Positions 45,006 to 54,960 of a DNA stretch of 64,000 nucleotides are shown here, one piece after another. Below the pieces are notes generated by a model. The model worked only from the letters and a program-made list of their open reading frames with translations. It did no database searches and was not told the DNA's origin. Position 1 is the first letter of the stretch, and each line of letters opens with the position of its first letter. Both the position numbers and the translations under genes were made by a program. Source of the stretch: Mesocentrotus franciscanus (lineage: Eukaryota; Echinodermata; Echinoidea; Camarodonta; Strongylocentrotidae); the NCBI GenBank assembly GCA_037976565.1, contig CP137667.1:32106459-32170458 (forward strand), given 5' to 3'.

Positions 45006-45686
45006 ACCGTATTTGCCAGCGTAAAGGCCGCAGTATTTTCGGAAGAGAAAATATCAAAAAGTCTGGGTGCGGCCTATTCGCAGCAACAGTCAAAAATCGG
45101 CCGTCAAAACAGCACGTATACTGTATTCGTAAATGTGGGACTGGTCCGCGCTAGAGCTCGCGGCAGCAGTTCCGGTCACGGTAGCGTCAAAACCGTGTTG
45201 TTCCATGGCGAGAAAATACGATAAAAAACCACCAAGATGATTTTCAACTACAAAAACGACGAGTAGTAGTAAAGACCAATGAACAATTGTATGTCCAAAT
45301 ATAAATCGAATAACGTCCGATTGCGGAGATTTCGATGGATTCTGCAGGAAGAAATCCTAGTGTTTCGCACTAAGAAAAACTGCGGAATGTAATGATCTGG
45401 GCATGCGCGGGCGAGTTCTCATATATTCTCGAACATACAATGGTACAGTACATTTCTAGAATTACTCCACACATCTTACCAACAATTTTGTGTTATATTG
45501 TTGACATGAAGTGTCAATCTCGTGAATAAACTTCATAACATATTTTTCAAACACAAACTAGATCTAGATCTAAATTCGTTTTTTTAATTTTTTTTTTAAA
45601 TCATTATTTTTTTTTTGTCTACGAAATGTCAAAATCGGGGGGTGCGGCCTATACGGCGCTGCAGCCTTAACGCCGGCAAATACGGT
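45006..45686. mobile_element. inverted-repeat element in the Death-NACHT intron
   Basis: The ends ACCGTATTTGCCAGCGTAAA (45,006) and, inverted, ACCGTATTTGCCGGCGTTAA (ending 45,686) extend as imperfect repeats of about 28 bp. The word GTGCGGCCTAT occurs inside both ends. No coding capacity and no clear target duplication were seen. Elements with this terminus type are common in animal genomes; the family was not assigned. Confidence 0.7.
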
Positions 45687-46340
45687 AAACAAATTTCTGA
45701 TGTATTTATTGTTCATCAACTTCAAATTTCATGTTTTTAGTTCTGCTGTTTGAGGGTGTTATCTGGACCAAGATTCAATAATTACAACTTACAAAGCAAT
45801 TCCATGTGATATGGAAAGAACTAACAGAAATGTATACTATTGTTGATGCATCATGCATGACATGTCTGTTTGTTTTCTTTTCTATTAAGTACATACACGT
45901 CTATTTATGTATCCATATTAACATGTCAATATCATCATACCTACAGAACAGTATGGACAATAATGATGAACCTTATAAACCTCATAAATTATAGCTCAAA
46001 GAACAATTTCAATCAATATAGAAAGAACTGAGAGAAATGTAGATTTCCTCTTGTTTTGTACACAAAAAACAGAAATTCTCCATTTTGGGGCTGACAATAA
46101 TAAGGTCACTAAAGATAAAAACGTCTCTGTAATGGTACAATTTTCATAAACTTGGTGTCAAAAGATGAGCATGACTTGAACAAAATAGTCAGAAAGTGGC
46201 TGGGCTTGAAATGCCAAGAAATTTGAAAGACAATGACAATCCTTGTACAGCTTCGTGTAAAACTAATTTCATCATCCCCCTTACACAGCACAAAGTGAGT
46301 GGGTCTGTAACCATGTATTAATGGCCACAGCCCAAGCGAC

Positions 46341-46535
46341 CGACAGCCCACAAGACCGACAATATCTGTCTAGCGAACCATCTGAAAAGTTGTTAGAAGG
46401 TCCATGAGACCAACGACCCATGGACTGACAACCCACAAGACTGACGTGTCGGTCTCGTGGGTGTTCTTACAACTATTTTGAGGGTTCACCAGACCGGCGG
46501 TATCAGTCTCATGGGCTGTTCGTCTACTGGGATGT
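46341..46535. repeat. imperfect 195-bp palindrome just downstream of the Death exon
   Basis: The left arm (46,343-46,400: CAGCCCACAAGACCGAC ... AAAAGTTGTTAGAA) and right arm (46,465-46,530: TTCTTACAACTATTTTGAGG ... TCTCATGGGCTGT) pair at roughly 75%, with a better inner hairpin CCCACAAGACTGAC/GTCGGTCTCGTGGG. It lies in the intron about 140 bp after the Death exon donor. It could fold in the pre-mRNA, or be an old palindromic transposon. Confidence 0.65.
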
Positions 46536-46675
46536 CCTGCTATAAAATAACCCTATTTGTATTAACAAGAAAGTGTCAAATCAGTGTTTGTTGGCTGCCT
46601 GCAAGAGCAATACATTATCAATGGCAGTAAAGGCCTTCTTGCTGGCAGCCGACATGATTTCCTTCTTATTCTCAC

Positions 46676-46959
46676 CTGTCCGCCTCAGGACTAAACTGCC
46701 AGCAAGTAGTTTGCCAGAGAGGGACCCTAAGTCACTTCTTTCTAATTCCTCTGCTAGAACAGCTCTGATGTCTGTGCCTGGAGGCTGTTTGTCTCTCCAT
46801 CTCGTGAAGACTGTCATCAATGCATCACTGGTATTTTGGCTATCTTTCTCGATTTGACCAAGCTCTGCAATGGAGATGTCCAGGTTAATGCCCACATCTT
46901 TGTAGTAGCTAGGTCCAATTTGCTTGGACAACTTTAAGAATTCCTTCTCACTGACAATC
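46676..46959 (-). CDS. NLR-type receptor, exon 2: Death domain
   Basis: Bounded by an acceptor TTTTAATTACAG (ending 46,960) and a donor CAG/GTGAGA (46,675). It encodes a six-helix Death fold: FLKLSKQIGPSYYKDVGI, ISIAELGQIEKDS, ALMTVFTRWRDKQPP and IRAVLAEELERSDLGSLSGK. The WRDK and helix-6 Leu pattern are typical. Death domains pair with other Death domains, coupling the receptor to adaptors and caspase or NF-kB pathways (family knowledge). The exon takes two bases from exon 1 and leaves one base for exon 3. Both phases match their neighbours, so the order leader-Death-NACHT is well supported. Confidence 0.9.
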
Positions 46960-47780
46960 CTGTAATTAAAAACAAGATTTTATCAAGTATCTCTTAAGTA
47001 CTCTTAAAGCCCCTCTAATTTGTTGGGAGCCCCAAATTCGCCACTATTTGAAGGCAAAATTTCACTTAAATTGTATCATAATGGCTGACTCTATCTGAAA
47101 GTCAGTGGCCGAATCCCCATCATCCCCCACCCATCAAAGGTACTGATGATAACCAAGAGTACATGTAGACTAAAAAACAGAGTACTGTTGTTGTTTTAGT
47201 TTTTATTGGAGTGTATCATTCATTTATGAATATTTACGCCGAATTCAAGTTGCATTAACAAAATTAAATGGCAGCAGAAAAGAGAAGGGAAAAAAAATCT
47301 ACGCTGTTCAATTTTTCGCATTTTGCGAAGATTCCAGACAGGCTATCTACATAAAATCATTGACCGTTTTGTGTGTATCCTCTGGCCAGCCCGGTTCGGT
47401 ACATTGAACAGGCTTCTCAGCTTGCATGTTCATGCGCAGCCTAGGCCCCTCCAATACTGGCCAGTACATATATGTCATGCCTAGTCTCAATAAAAAGCAC
47501 TTGTATTTTTTTTCAAGTGATAAAATGTAGGGTTAAGTACAAAAAGAGTCAGGTCGCAAACCCGCAAAAGCATGTGTATTCGTGAATTATTGGCCTGTAA
47601 AAAAAATGAAGTGTCAACCTTACACTTCATAGATTAGATAGCTTGTATAGATCTACAAAAGTACTTAAAACATGATAACATGATTACATGAGTGATCGTT
47701 ACAAGCCCCTTCTGGTTATTTATTACTGTTGCAAAAAAGAACAGGAAATAAGCTTCAAATACATAAATATATAGACTGAC

Positions 47781-47863
47781 CTGTCTGGTCCAGGGTTGGT
47801 TTCAACATCACCAGATCTCATCAGGAGAATCATGAGCAGATAGAGATGGCAGAATTCATCCAT
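47781..47863 (-). CDS. NLR-type receptor, exon 1: hydrophobic leader with 2A motif
   Basis: Starts at the ATG at 47,863 and ends at a donor CAG/GTCAGT (47,780). It encodes 27 residues: a hydrophobic stretch (FCHLYLLMILLM) followed by RSGDVETNPGP, which fits the 2A consensus D(V/I)ExNPGP. At 2A motifs the ribosome fails to join the last Gly and Pro, releasing the upstream peptide and continuing translation. Such leaders are known from sea urchin NLR genes, where an unreleased leader acts as a signal peptide, so one mRNA can give cytosolic and secreted or membrane-directed protein. The next exon begins five residues later with the Death domain. The frame is open upstream to an ATG at 47,917, but the inner start matches the known leaders better. 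Confidence 0.88.
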
Positions 47864-47942
47864 GGCCCAAGATGTCCTTCTCATTCGACAGAAACTCAGT
47901 CCGCTGGTAAGGTACATGAATGATAACAGTAAGACAATCCTG

Positions 47943-49284
47943 TAATTGACAAGAAAAGGGGATTCTGCTGTTTACTATGCAAATAACTCATATAAGTGAC
48001 ATGCATGTAGTATACAAAAAATGGGTCGCGGGCATACGTGTGTGCGTGAAGTTTAATTTAGCAACTGTAATCTTAGATCCTCAATAAATTCAAGTGAGTA
48101 AATCACATTATGACGACGATGACCATCATTACGGTCGCGCCCGCCCGCACCCCAACGTCAGTACGATATGCAATTGTATTATGCAGCGGTTCGCCATGAA
48201 ACTTGTGAGAAAGTGTATATCTTTACCGGTATGTCTTTGTTTTTAGGAAAAATAGAAACAGGTAAGAAAGATAACGAATTTAGATCATGACCATTATTTG
48301 AACAATTGTTGTAGATTTAGTTGATTTTTGTTATATTTGTATGTTACAGTAGCCCGGTTACCGCTCCCCCCAGCCAAGAGGCTTCGTGGACTGCATCGCC
48401 CAAGTTTCTCCGAGGCGCAATGAAAGCGTGCAACTAACTTGCCAATGGCAGCATACACATTGCAAGGAATGTGTGCACCATATATGGTACACTGTCCATC
48501 GCCCAACGAAATGCGAGGGACGAGGGGGCATAATGTAAACCTGCTTACGTGATACCAACGGAACACAGATTTTCTACAATATTTACTTGTACATTTTGAA
48601 GGATATTATGCGAGGGAGCGTAGTGAACGAGCGAGAAGATTTTGTCCCCTCGGGATTGCCGCCCCTGCTAACAGTATACAGCCATGCAGTTGTCAAAATC
48701 TGATGGACAAATTATTTCAAATCTAATGGTCACATATCACTATTTAATTATAAGCAATCTGTAGGACCACTTGCATGTTCTACACAATGATCACGAGAGG
48801 GTCATGTATGTTTTGTTAAGTTCACAACGAGAAATTAATATTTAGTGTAAATTTAGTAGCTGTTTATTTATTGCTCTTTGCATAGGTGAAAAGGGTAGGA
48901 GACTGGGGTTAAAGCCCGGGGTTGAAGCCCAACCCCCCCCCCCCCTCCCCACACGAAGAATGATGCAATGACGGTTGGTCGTTCGTTCAAGCAACCAACA
49001 GCTTGGGGTAACGATTTGTGTGTTCTATTTGTAACTTAATGTGATAACCATGCAGTGACATTTTGTGACAAAATTATATATAATCGCTATAATAATGTTG
49101 GGGGAAAAAAATGCTCACTGTGGTTGGTTCTCCGACATTAATCCCAATGACAATAATTACTCCCAGCTTTTAAAAAAGCCGAAGGGTTGGTAGATTTGCA
49201 AGAAGTTTTTATTTAAATGCCTTTCACTCCAGCATCAAGGCTTTGTAGCGAAAAGAATGCTTGTTTCTGATAAGATATGATAAA
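47943..49284. other. upstream region of the NLR gene; diverged inverted MITE copy
   Basis: 48,175-48,345 is the reverse complement, about 80% by eye, of the interior of the MITE at 33,384 (for example CAGGTAAGAAAGATAACGAA and TGACCATTATTTGAACAATTG). 48,605-48,660 holds the dispersed word GAGCGTAGTGAACGAGCGAG. A C run lies at 48,933-48,950. No TATA box or start site for the NLR gene could be assigned. No other gene was recognised. Confidence 0.6.
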
Positions 49285-49920
49285 GCAGGGGTGGCGGGGC
49301 GTCTATCAAAAGGGGGACACCAACAAAAAAGGGCACTTTCTGGAGAAAAAAGGGGCACCTACATTGTGATTAGATTATCAGGAATGATTTCATTGTTTGT
49401 TTCCCTCTTTACATGGCCTAAGATACTGCTTAAGCATCATACTGTGCAGTTTGGTGAGATGGTCGGAACATTTATTTGCAAGCGAGCAAAATTTTTGAGA
49501 TTTGTGAGGTTGCAGTACAAAAAAAATACATCTTATAAAGAGAAAAAACAATTCCAATCATGAAAGACTGAACAGATCTTTAATATATAAAAGAAACTGA
49601 CAAACTTATATTAAGTTAAATGTCGAGCAAGTGTATAGCGAAAGAGCTTTGGGTCAAATTGAAGAAAAAGTTGCCTTGAGTCGCTTTAAATTAGGAGAAT
49701 ATTTTACGGTGAAAGGAAAAGGGGGCACATATCCAAAGTTAAAAGGATACTAATTAGAAAAGAAAAGAAGCATGTGTCAAAGTAAAAATCAGAATTATCA
49801 GAGGTAAAAATGGAGCACTACTCGCACCTGATTAGGGGCACGTACTCACCAGAGATGGAAAAAAGGCACTTATGAGAACGGAAAAGGGGCACTTTAAAAA
49901 GGAAAAGGGGGAACTATAAG
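49285..49920 (-). repeat. inverted relative of the GTGCCCC minisatellite and its flank
   Basis: In reverse complement it follows 37,440 down to about 36,860: GGGGGACACCAACAAAAAAGGGCAC, CAAGCGAGCAAAATTTTTGAG, TTTGTGAGGTTGCAG, then units with AAAAGGGGCACTTAT. Only about ten units of the minisatellite remain here against over thirty in the other copy. Confidence 0.78.
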
Positions 49921-50185
49921 AAAGTAAATACAATAATGCACAATAAAAAAAAAAACTAGAAAAAACAAACAAAAAAAACTTAACAAAACAATCAAAGTAT
50001 CAAACAGAAACCCACATTTGCATCACATGTACACTAAAGATGTAATGATGATGATGATAGTATAATAATACTAATGATAATAATACTAGATGCTTCACCA
50101 ATCAAATTTTTTTACACAAGGTGTGAGAGATGTCAAGAAGTGCAATTACATTTTTTTTCAAAGTGTTCGCTTAGTGGCTATAGTG

Positions 50186-51032
50186 TAGTGCTGTAGCCGA
50201 ACCGCCGAACCGAATGGAAGTTCGCCGAACATGGCACTTCCTAACCGAACTGAACCGAACGCAAAGACCTGGTTCGGATGTTCGGCAGAAAAATGTAAAC
50301 GTTTTCGCAAGCAACAAAGTCTTGCCAATAATTATTGTTTTTAGATCTCTGTACGGGCATCGAAGTCTTGCCAATAATTAATGTTTTTAGATCTACGTAA
50401 GGGCAATGAAGTCTTGCCAATAATTATTGTTTTTTGATCTCCGTACGGGCAACGAAGTCTTGCCAATAATTATTGTTTTTAGATCTCCGTAAGGGCAACA
50501 AAGTCTTGCCAAAAATTATTGTTTTTAGATCTCCAGTTGGACTATTAAATCTTGCCAATAATTGTTTTTTTTAGATCTACGTACGGACAATTAAGTCTTG
50601 CCAATAATTATTGTTTTCTGATCTCCTTGTCGGCAATGAAGTCCCGCCAATAATTATTGTTTTTAGATCTCCGTACGGGCAACAAAGTCTTGCCAATAAT
50701 TATTGTTTTTATATCTCCGTACAGGCAACCAAGTCTTGCCAATAAGTATTGTTTTTAGATCTCCGTACGGACAATTAAGTCTTCTTCTTCTCAAATAGTT
50801 ACGTTTAAAGCAGTTTTTTAATGTGAAAAATCATGCCGATCAGAAGCAGTGTTTTTCATCAGGAGTGGTGGGCAGAAGTCCTCCGTGCTGGTCGCCCAGT
50901 GCAGACCACTGTAGATATAAGGCTGCTTGCTATTATATCACCGAACCCCAACCGAACCAAGTTCGTGTAAAAAATTGCCGAACTCTGCCGAACCGAACAG
51001 AACCCGAACATGGCGCCTGACTTACAGCACTA
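50186..51032. mobile_element. hAT-like non-autonomous element with 8-bp target duplication
   Basis: The ends TAGTGCTGTA...TACAGCACTA are flanked by a perfect CTATAGTG at 50,178-50,185 and 51,033-51,040. Terminus and 8-bp duplication fit hAT transposons. Near both ends lie many copies of the words CCGAAC(C) and TTCGG, and the middle is a 46-bp minisatellite. No transposase is encoded. Confidence 0.85.
50310..50790. repeat. 46-bp minisatellite, about ten copies
   Basis: AAGTCTTGCCAATAATTATT and TTTTTAGATCTCCGTACGGG alternate in a 46-bp period (starts at about 50,317, 50,363, 50,409, 50,455 and on). Copies differ by point changes. It lies wholly inside the hAT-like element and so moves with it. 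Confidence 0.9.
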
Positions 51033-51127
51033 CTATAGTGTTCTTTGTTTTTGTTTTTCACCCAGTCTTGGTTAATTGAACAAAAATGTTGTTATTGTGA
51101 TTTTTTATCCTTACCGTACCCGATTAG

Positions 51128-51417
51128 CGATAGAACACTCAGATTTGACTGATTACCATTATCAAACATTAAAAGACAAGTTGCAGGATTTTCCAAAGAC
51201 TGTAACAGAAATGTTTTCCCAGATCAGAAAGTGTAGTTTTAGCATGACAAAAGTCGATCAAGATCTTTCTGAGTTGCGAGCGTGGACTCTGAAGGTCTAT
51301 TTTAGTGATGACTGCACGCAAGCGAAATTAGGACGGGTGGTAGCGGAAAAGGGCAAGGAAAATGCCTCACGCAGACGGCACACGATTGCTTGGAACTTCA
51401 CAAGAAAGAATGGCATG
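51128..51417 (+). CDS. possible coding exon, unrecognised protein
   Basis: An open frame (longer open frame 51,076-51,447) bounded by an acceptor-like CCCGATTAG and a donor-like ATG/GTATGTG. It encodes a charged, low-repeat protein segment, for example HYQTLKDKLQDFPKTVTEMF and WTLKVYFSDDCTQAKLGRVV. Good acceptors follow at 51,480 (TTTTTCAG) and 51,604 (TTTTTCCAATTTCTTTCAG), the second opening another frame (KDKDHFWSCDCIVKETLW). The phases of the middle exon could not be reconciled, so the model is incomplete. No family was recognised. It might be a small unknown gene or a remnant of a transposon or virus-derived gene. Confidence 0.35.
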
Positions 51418-52057
51418 GTATGTGTCAGAATTTTAGCTACAAAGTGATGTACATTAGCGCCTGTATAATTCATTTTTCAGAGAAGTTATCTGAGAAAAAC
51501 TGCCTAGCGAGCAGAAACTGGGGCAGGCTACGGTATGTACAGCATGTCTTATTCAATATTTTCACTTTCACAAATCTGTCTCTGATTTTTCCAATTTCTT
51601 TCAGAGCACTTGTCCATTAAAGATAAAGACCATTTCTGGTCATGCGATTGCATTGTGAAAGAAACGTTGTGGAATCGATCAGAAAAGGGTGATCATCTAG
51701 CATATAAGTATTGGTGTGTACTGCAAGGTTCTGGAATCATCAAAATGATAAGAAATTTGGCCCAGTCTTGGTACAGTTACAAGCACTGTACACAGAAAGA
51801 TGTATATGGGACTACGCGACCACGTGCGCGATATCTATTTGGTCCCAATAGATATAATAATTTACCAAATATATCAAGTAGTAGGCGGTTTCCCGGCAAA
51901 ATTTGTATCATCACGTATTAGTCAAAACATATTCTTTCACATGATTGGTAATGAGATCTTCCTTTTCATTGTTTGTGAGAGGGGCGTTTCCAAAACTGGT
52001 CTTTACCTTTAAGGTTGGATTTTCCTTAATAATAGGCTACAGCTAGGTTAGACCTAG

Positions 52058-52593
52058 ACCAAAAATTTCTGTCTCTTTTGTTCGTTAGCCTCTTATTTGG
52101 GTAGGGTCGGCTCCTCTCTTTAGAGACAGAAGCCGACCATAGGCATAGTGTCTGCTGTGCAAACTTTGGTGGTTCAATCGAACCACCAAACTTTGCCCAC
52201 AATACTAAATTTTAGCGGATTCATATATCCCATGCATTTATTCTTGAAAATTAGGCCTATAGGCTAATATACATCGGTTCCACTTACTAGATTGACTGTA
52301 TGATGCGTGTCAGGGTCTTTTTTCTGGATTTTCTTTGTCGAAATTGAGCTCCGTGTAGTGATATTCTTGTAGCCGTATTTGAAACAGTTACTGTCAATGG
52401 ATGACCTCATCGGATGCATTGGATATGAATCCGCTAAAATTGAGTATTTTGGGCAAAGTTTGGTGGCTCGATCGATCGATCGAGTCACCAAAGATTGCAC
52501 AGCAGACCCTATGGTCGGCTTCTGTCTCTAAAGAGAGGAGCCGACCCTACCCAAATAAGAGGCTAACGAACGAAAGAGACAGAAATTTTGGGT
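52058..52593. mobile_element. long-inverted-repeat (foldback) element with 15-bp flanking repeats
   Basis: Arms of about 150 bp (52,058-52,205 and 52,446-52,593) are inverted copies: ACC(C)AAAATTTCTGTCTC, GTAGGGTCGGCTCCTCTC and GACAGAAGCCGACCATAGG appear in both. The perfect direct repeat CTAGGTTAGACCTAG flanks it at 52,043-52,057 and 52,594-52,608. That word is itself an inverted repeat. Each arm has an inner hairpin (GGTGGTTC/GAACCACC on the left). The 240-bp centre is not repeated. No coding capacity. Confidence 0.8.
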
Positions 52594-52619
52594 CTAGGTT
52601 AGACCTAGCCTGGCCAGAC

Positions 52620-54960
52620 TCGTTGGCTTCAGCTGATGTACATGTACATGTAGATGCATGAGTGATATATATTTTGAGGTAGACTGAAAGCTGCAGACTC
52701 TTTATATCAACGGTTGTCCCACTGGTACTAGTAGTACTAACTACTAGTCACTACGTCTGGCTCAATGCTCCACTGACGTCTCTATAATGTCGGGGACGAG
52801 AATTTTGTTGTTGCAAATGTAGAGCTGAAAGTTTATTGCTCAGAAGCTTAGCGTGCCTTTAAATTACTTGATTGTTTATTTATAGCTGTTTGAGATAAGT
52901 GAGCAGAGGAACAATAAGCTGCACAGACTTGTTATGATAACTTGTTAGTTTCTCTGAGGTATGTATTGTTTAGAACAGGTGAAAATATCGTAGATGTACT
53001 CTAGTATGTAGTGAGACGCTTCACTCAGTAATATCTTTACTCTGTATTAAAAGTAGGTCCGTAGCTTGGCATGCACTAGCTTTGTTTGCAGTGCAGCCAT
53101 GTATGCAGTGAGACACTTCATTTTGTAATATCTTTACATTCTATTAAAAGTAGGTCTGTAGTTTGGAATGTGTAGTAGTCTCAAGCTATAGAGGGATTTT
53201 GTATGTGATTACATTCAATCTATCTAATGGAGGCTACCTCTGAAGATTTGAGGGGCGGATTAATCTCAGGTAATCAGGTTGCTTCTGGGACTAGTATTAT
53301 ATTGGGTGGATGGAGAGGCCGGGAAGCTTGAATTATTCCTCTACCAACTTTCATTCGAGGTGTTTGTCCTGTCTATCTGCTCTCGATCAGAAGAAGCTGA
53401 TTCACGTGTTAGGTATGTAGAATAATTTCATATGCATGTTAGATAAATCTTACTTGAAGTTGTAGCGGTCTTATAAAGTTATTTTGCTCTATGCTTAGTA
53501 TGTATACAGGACAGGTAGATGCGTTGTACCATACATAGTCAGCGCGGTTACGTGTATTAACTCATAGCATTTTGTTGAGGCCGTCTGGTCAGTGTACTTT
53601 ATATTAAGGTTTACATTCAAATTGTTCAGTGTACTGTGGTTTACTTGGAAGTTATGAGGCACAAATTGAGAAGTGAAATTGTATTTTGAAGATTTGAATC
53701 GTTTTAATTATGCATTGTACTAAGATTTCCTTGAGTGGCAATTGACTTTTAAAGATGGCCGACCAGCCGAACTTATACCACGCCCACTTGACTTTGCATT
53801 CATTGATAAACATGACATCGAGGATGTAATTATATTGTGGTCTTGCTAGCTCGTGTTAAATTAGGTGAGAGAAAATAAACCTTTAAACTCTCAATTGTTT
53901 AGATAATATGAAATGCTTGAATTACAATTGGTAATTTAACGTTGCAGTGCAGGATTGTAATATATCACTTTCCTTTAATTTATTTAGCTGCCTGCCTGTC
54001 GGTTGTGGCCGAGTCATGTGTTCATGCACTCATGCTCTGGTTTGGGTCTGCTTGAGTGATCGGGGTTGTTGAACCTGGGTGAGCATTGATAATCATATTT
54101 ATAAATGTATGATTAATGATATGATAAGTTGTAATTAATAGGCAATTATACACACACATACCCATACATCCATTTAATTCAGTTTGGATTTATTAAGTAC
54201 TTGTGACTCCTTAATTGCAAGTTCTGGAGTTTATAGTAGGGATTGGAGTTAGAATTTATTCTTTGAAATTAATTTTGCTCTTGCATTGCAAGATGACGAG
54301 TGTTATCAGAGGATAACGAGGAAGTAGCTATTGAGGGGCAAATTGGAGGATTTGCATGTCACATTTGAGGTGACGATGTTCTTGAGATATACAATTAATT
54401 CATTATTATCTGTGATTGAGAACAGATGTAGGGTGCTAATGAATAACTTGTATTGTTAGCTGAGGGTTTGAAATGATTTTGAGGAAATCGCTTATAAATT
54501 ATTTTCCATTTTCACTTAAATTTTAATATGATTATGATAGATATGTTTTCAATAGTACAATATTATGCATACTAATTGCCATGTATTACAATGTATCAAT
54601 ATAATTGCCATATATTACAATGAACTGATTGATTGTTGTTTCCTGTCTTTGCAGGGTTTTTTTGTTTTGATTTAATAAATGATCAACTGCAACCGCATCA
54701 TTTGCCTCTGACTCTCTCTCTCGATCTCCTGTCCTACCCACGACATAATTATACAGTTCCGTCTTAATTTTCATTCTCAATAAAAAGGAGAAAAAAACAT
54801 ACATAGAAATATGTCAACAACAGAGCATCATCAGTAGTAAAACAAAAGCAAAGCAAAGACTTAGGAGTCCGGAGTTGGAATTGGAAAAAGAACTTGGAAG
54901 CCTGACTAAAGACAACAGCATTCTTCCAGCTAGATTCTTGGGTAATTTAAAGGTAAAATG
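52620..54960. other. no gene recognised; one local duplication
   Basis: 53,005-53,080 and 53,100-53,175 are diverged copies of one another (ATGTAGTGAGACGCTTCA..., TAAAAGTAGGTCCGTAG...). The rest is AT-rich single-copy-looking sequence without convincing frames. Confidence 0.55.

Noticed and set aside
47864..47942. Longer start or further upstream coding exon for the leader
   Set aside because: The frame is open to an acceptor-like AATTACAG at about 47,943, but the inner ATG gives the compact leader expected for the family; kept only as an alternative.
50310..50790. Regular 46-bp repeats resembling a CRISPR array
   Set aside because: Units are directly adjacent with no unique spacers, lie inside a hAT-like MITE and are in animal DNA.
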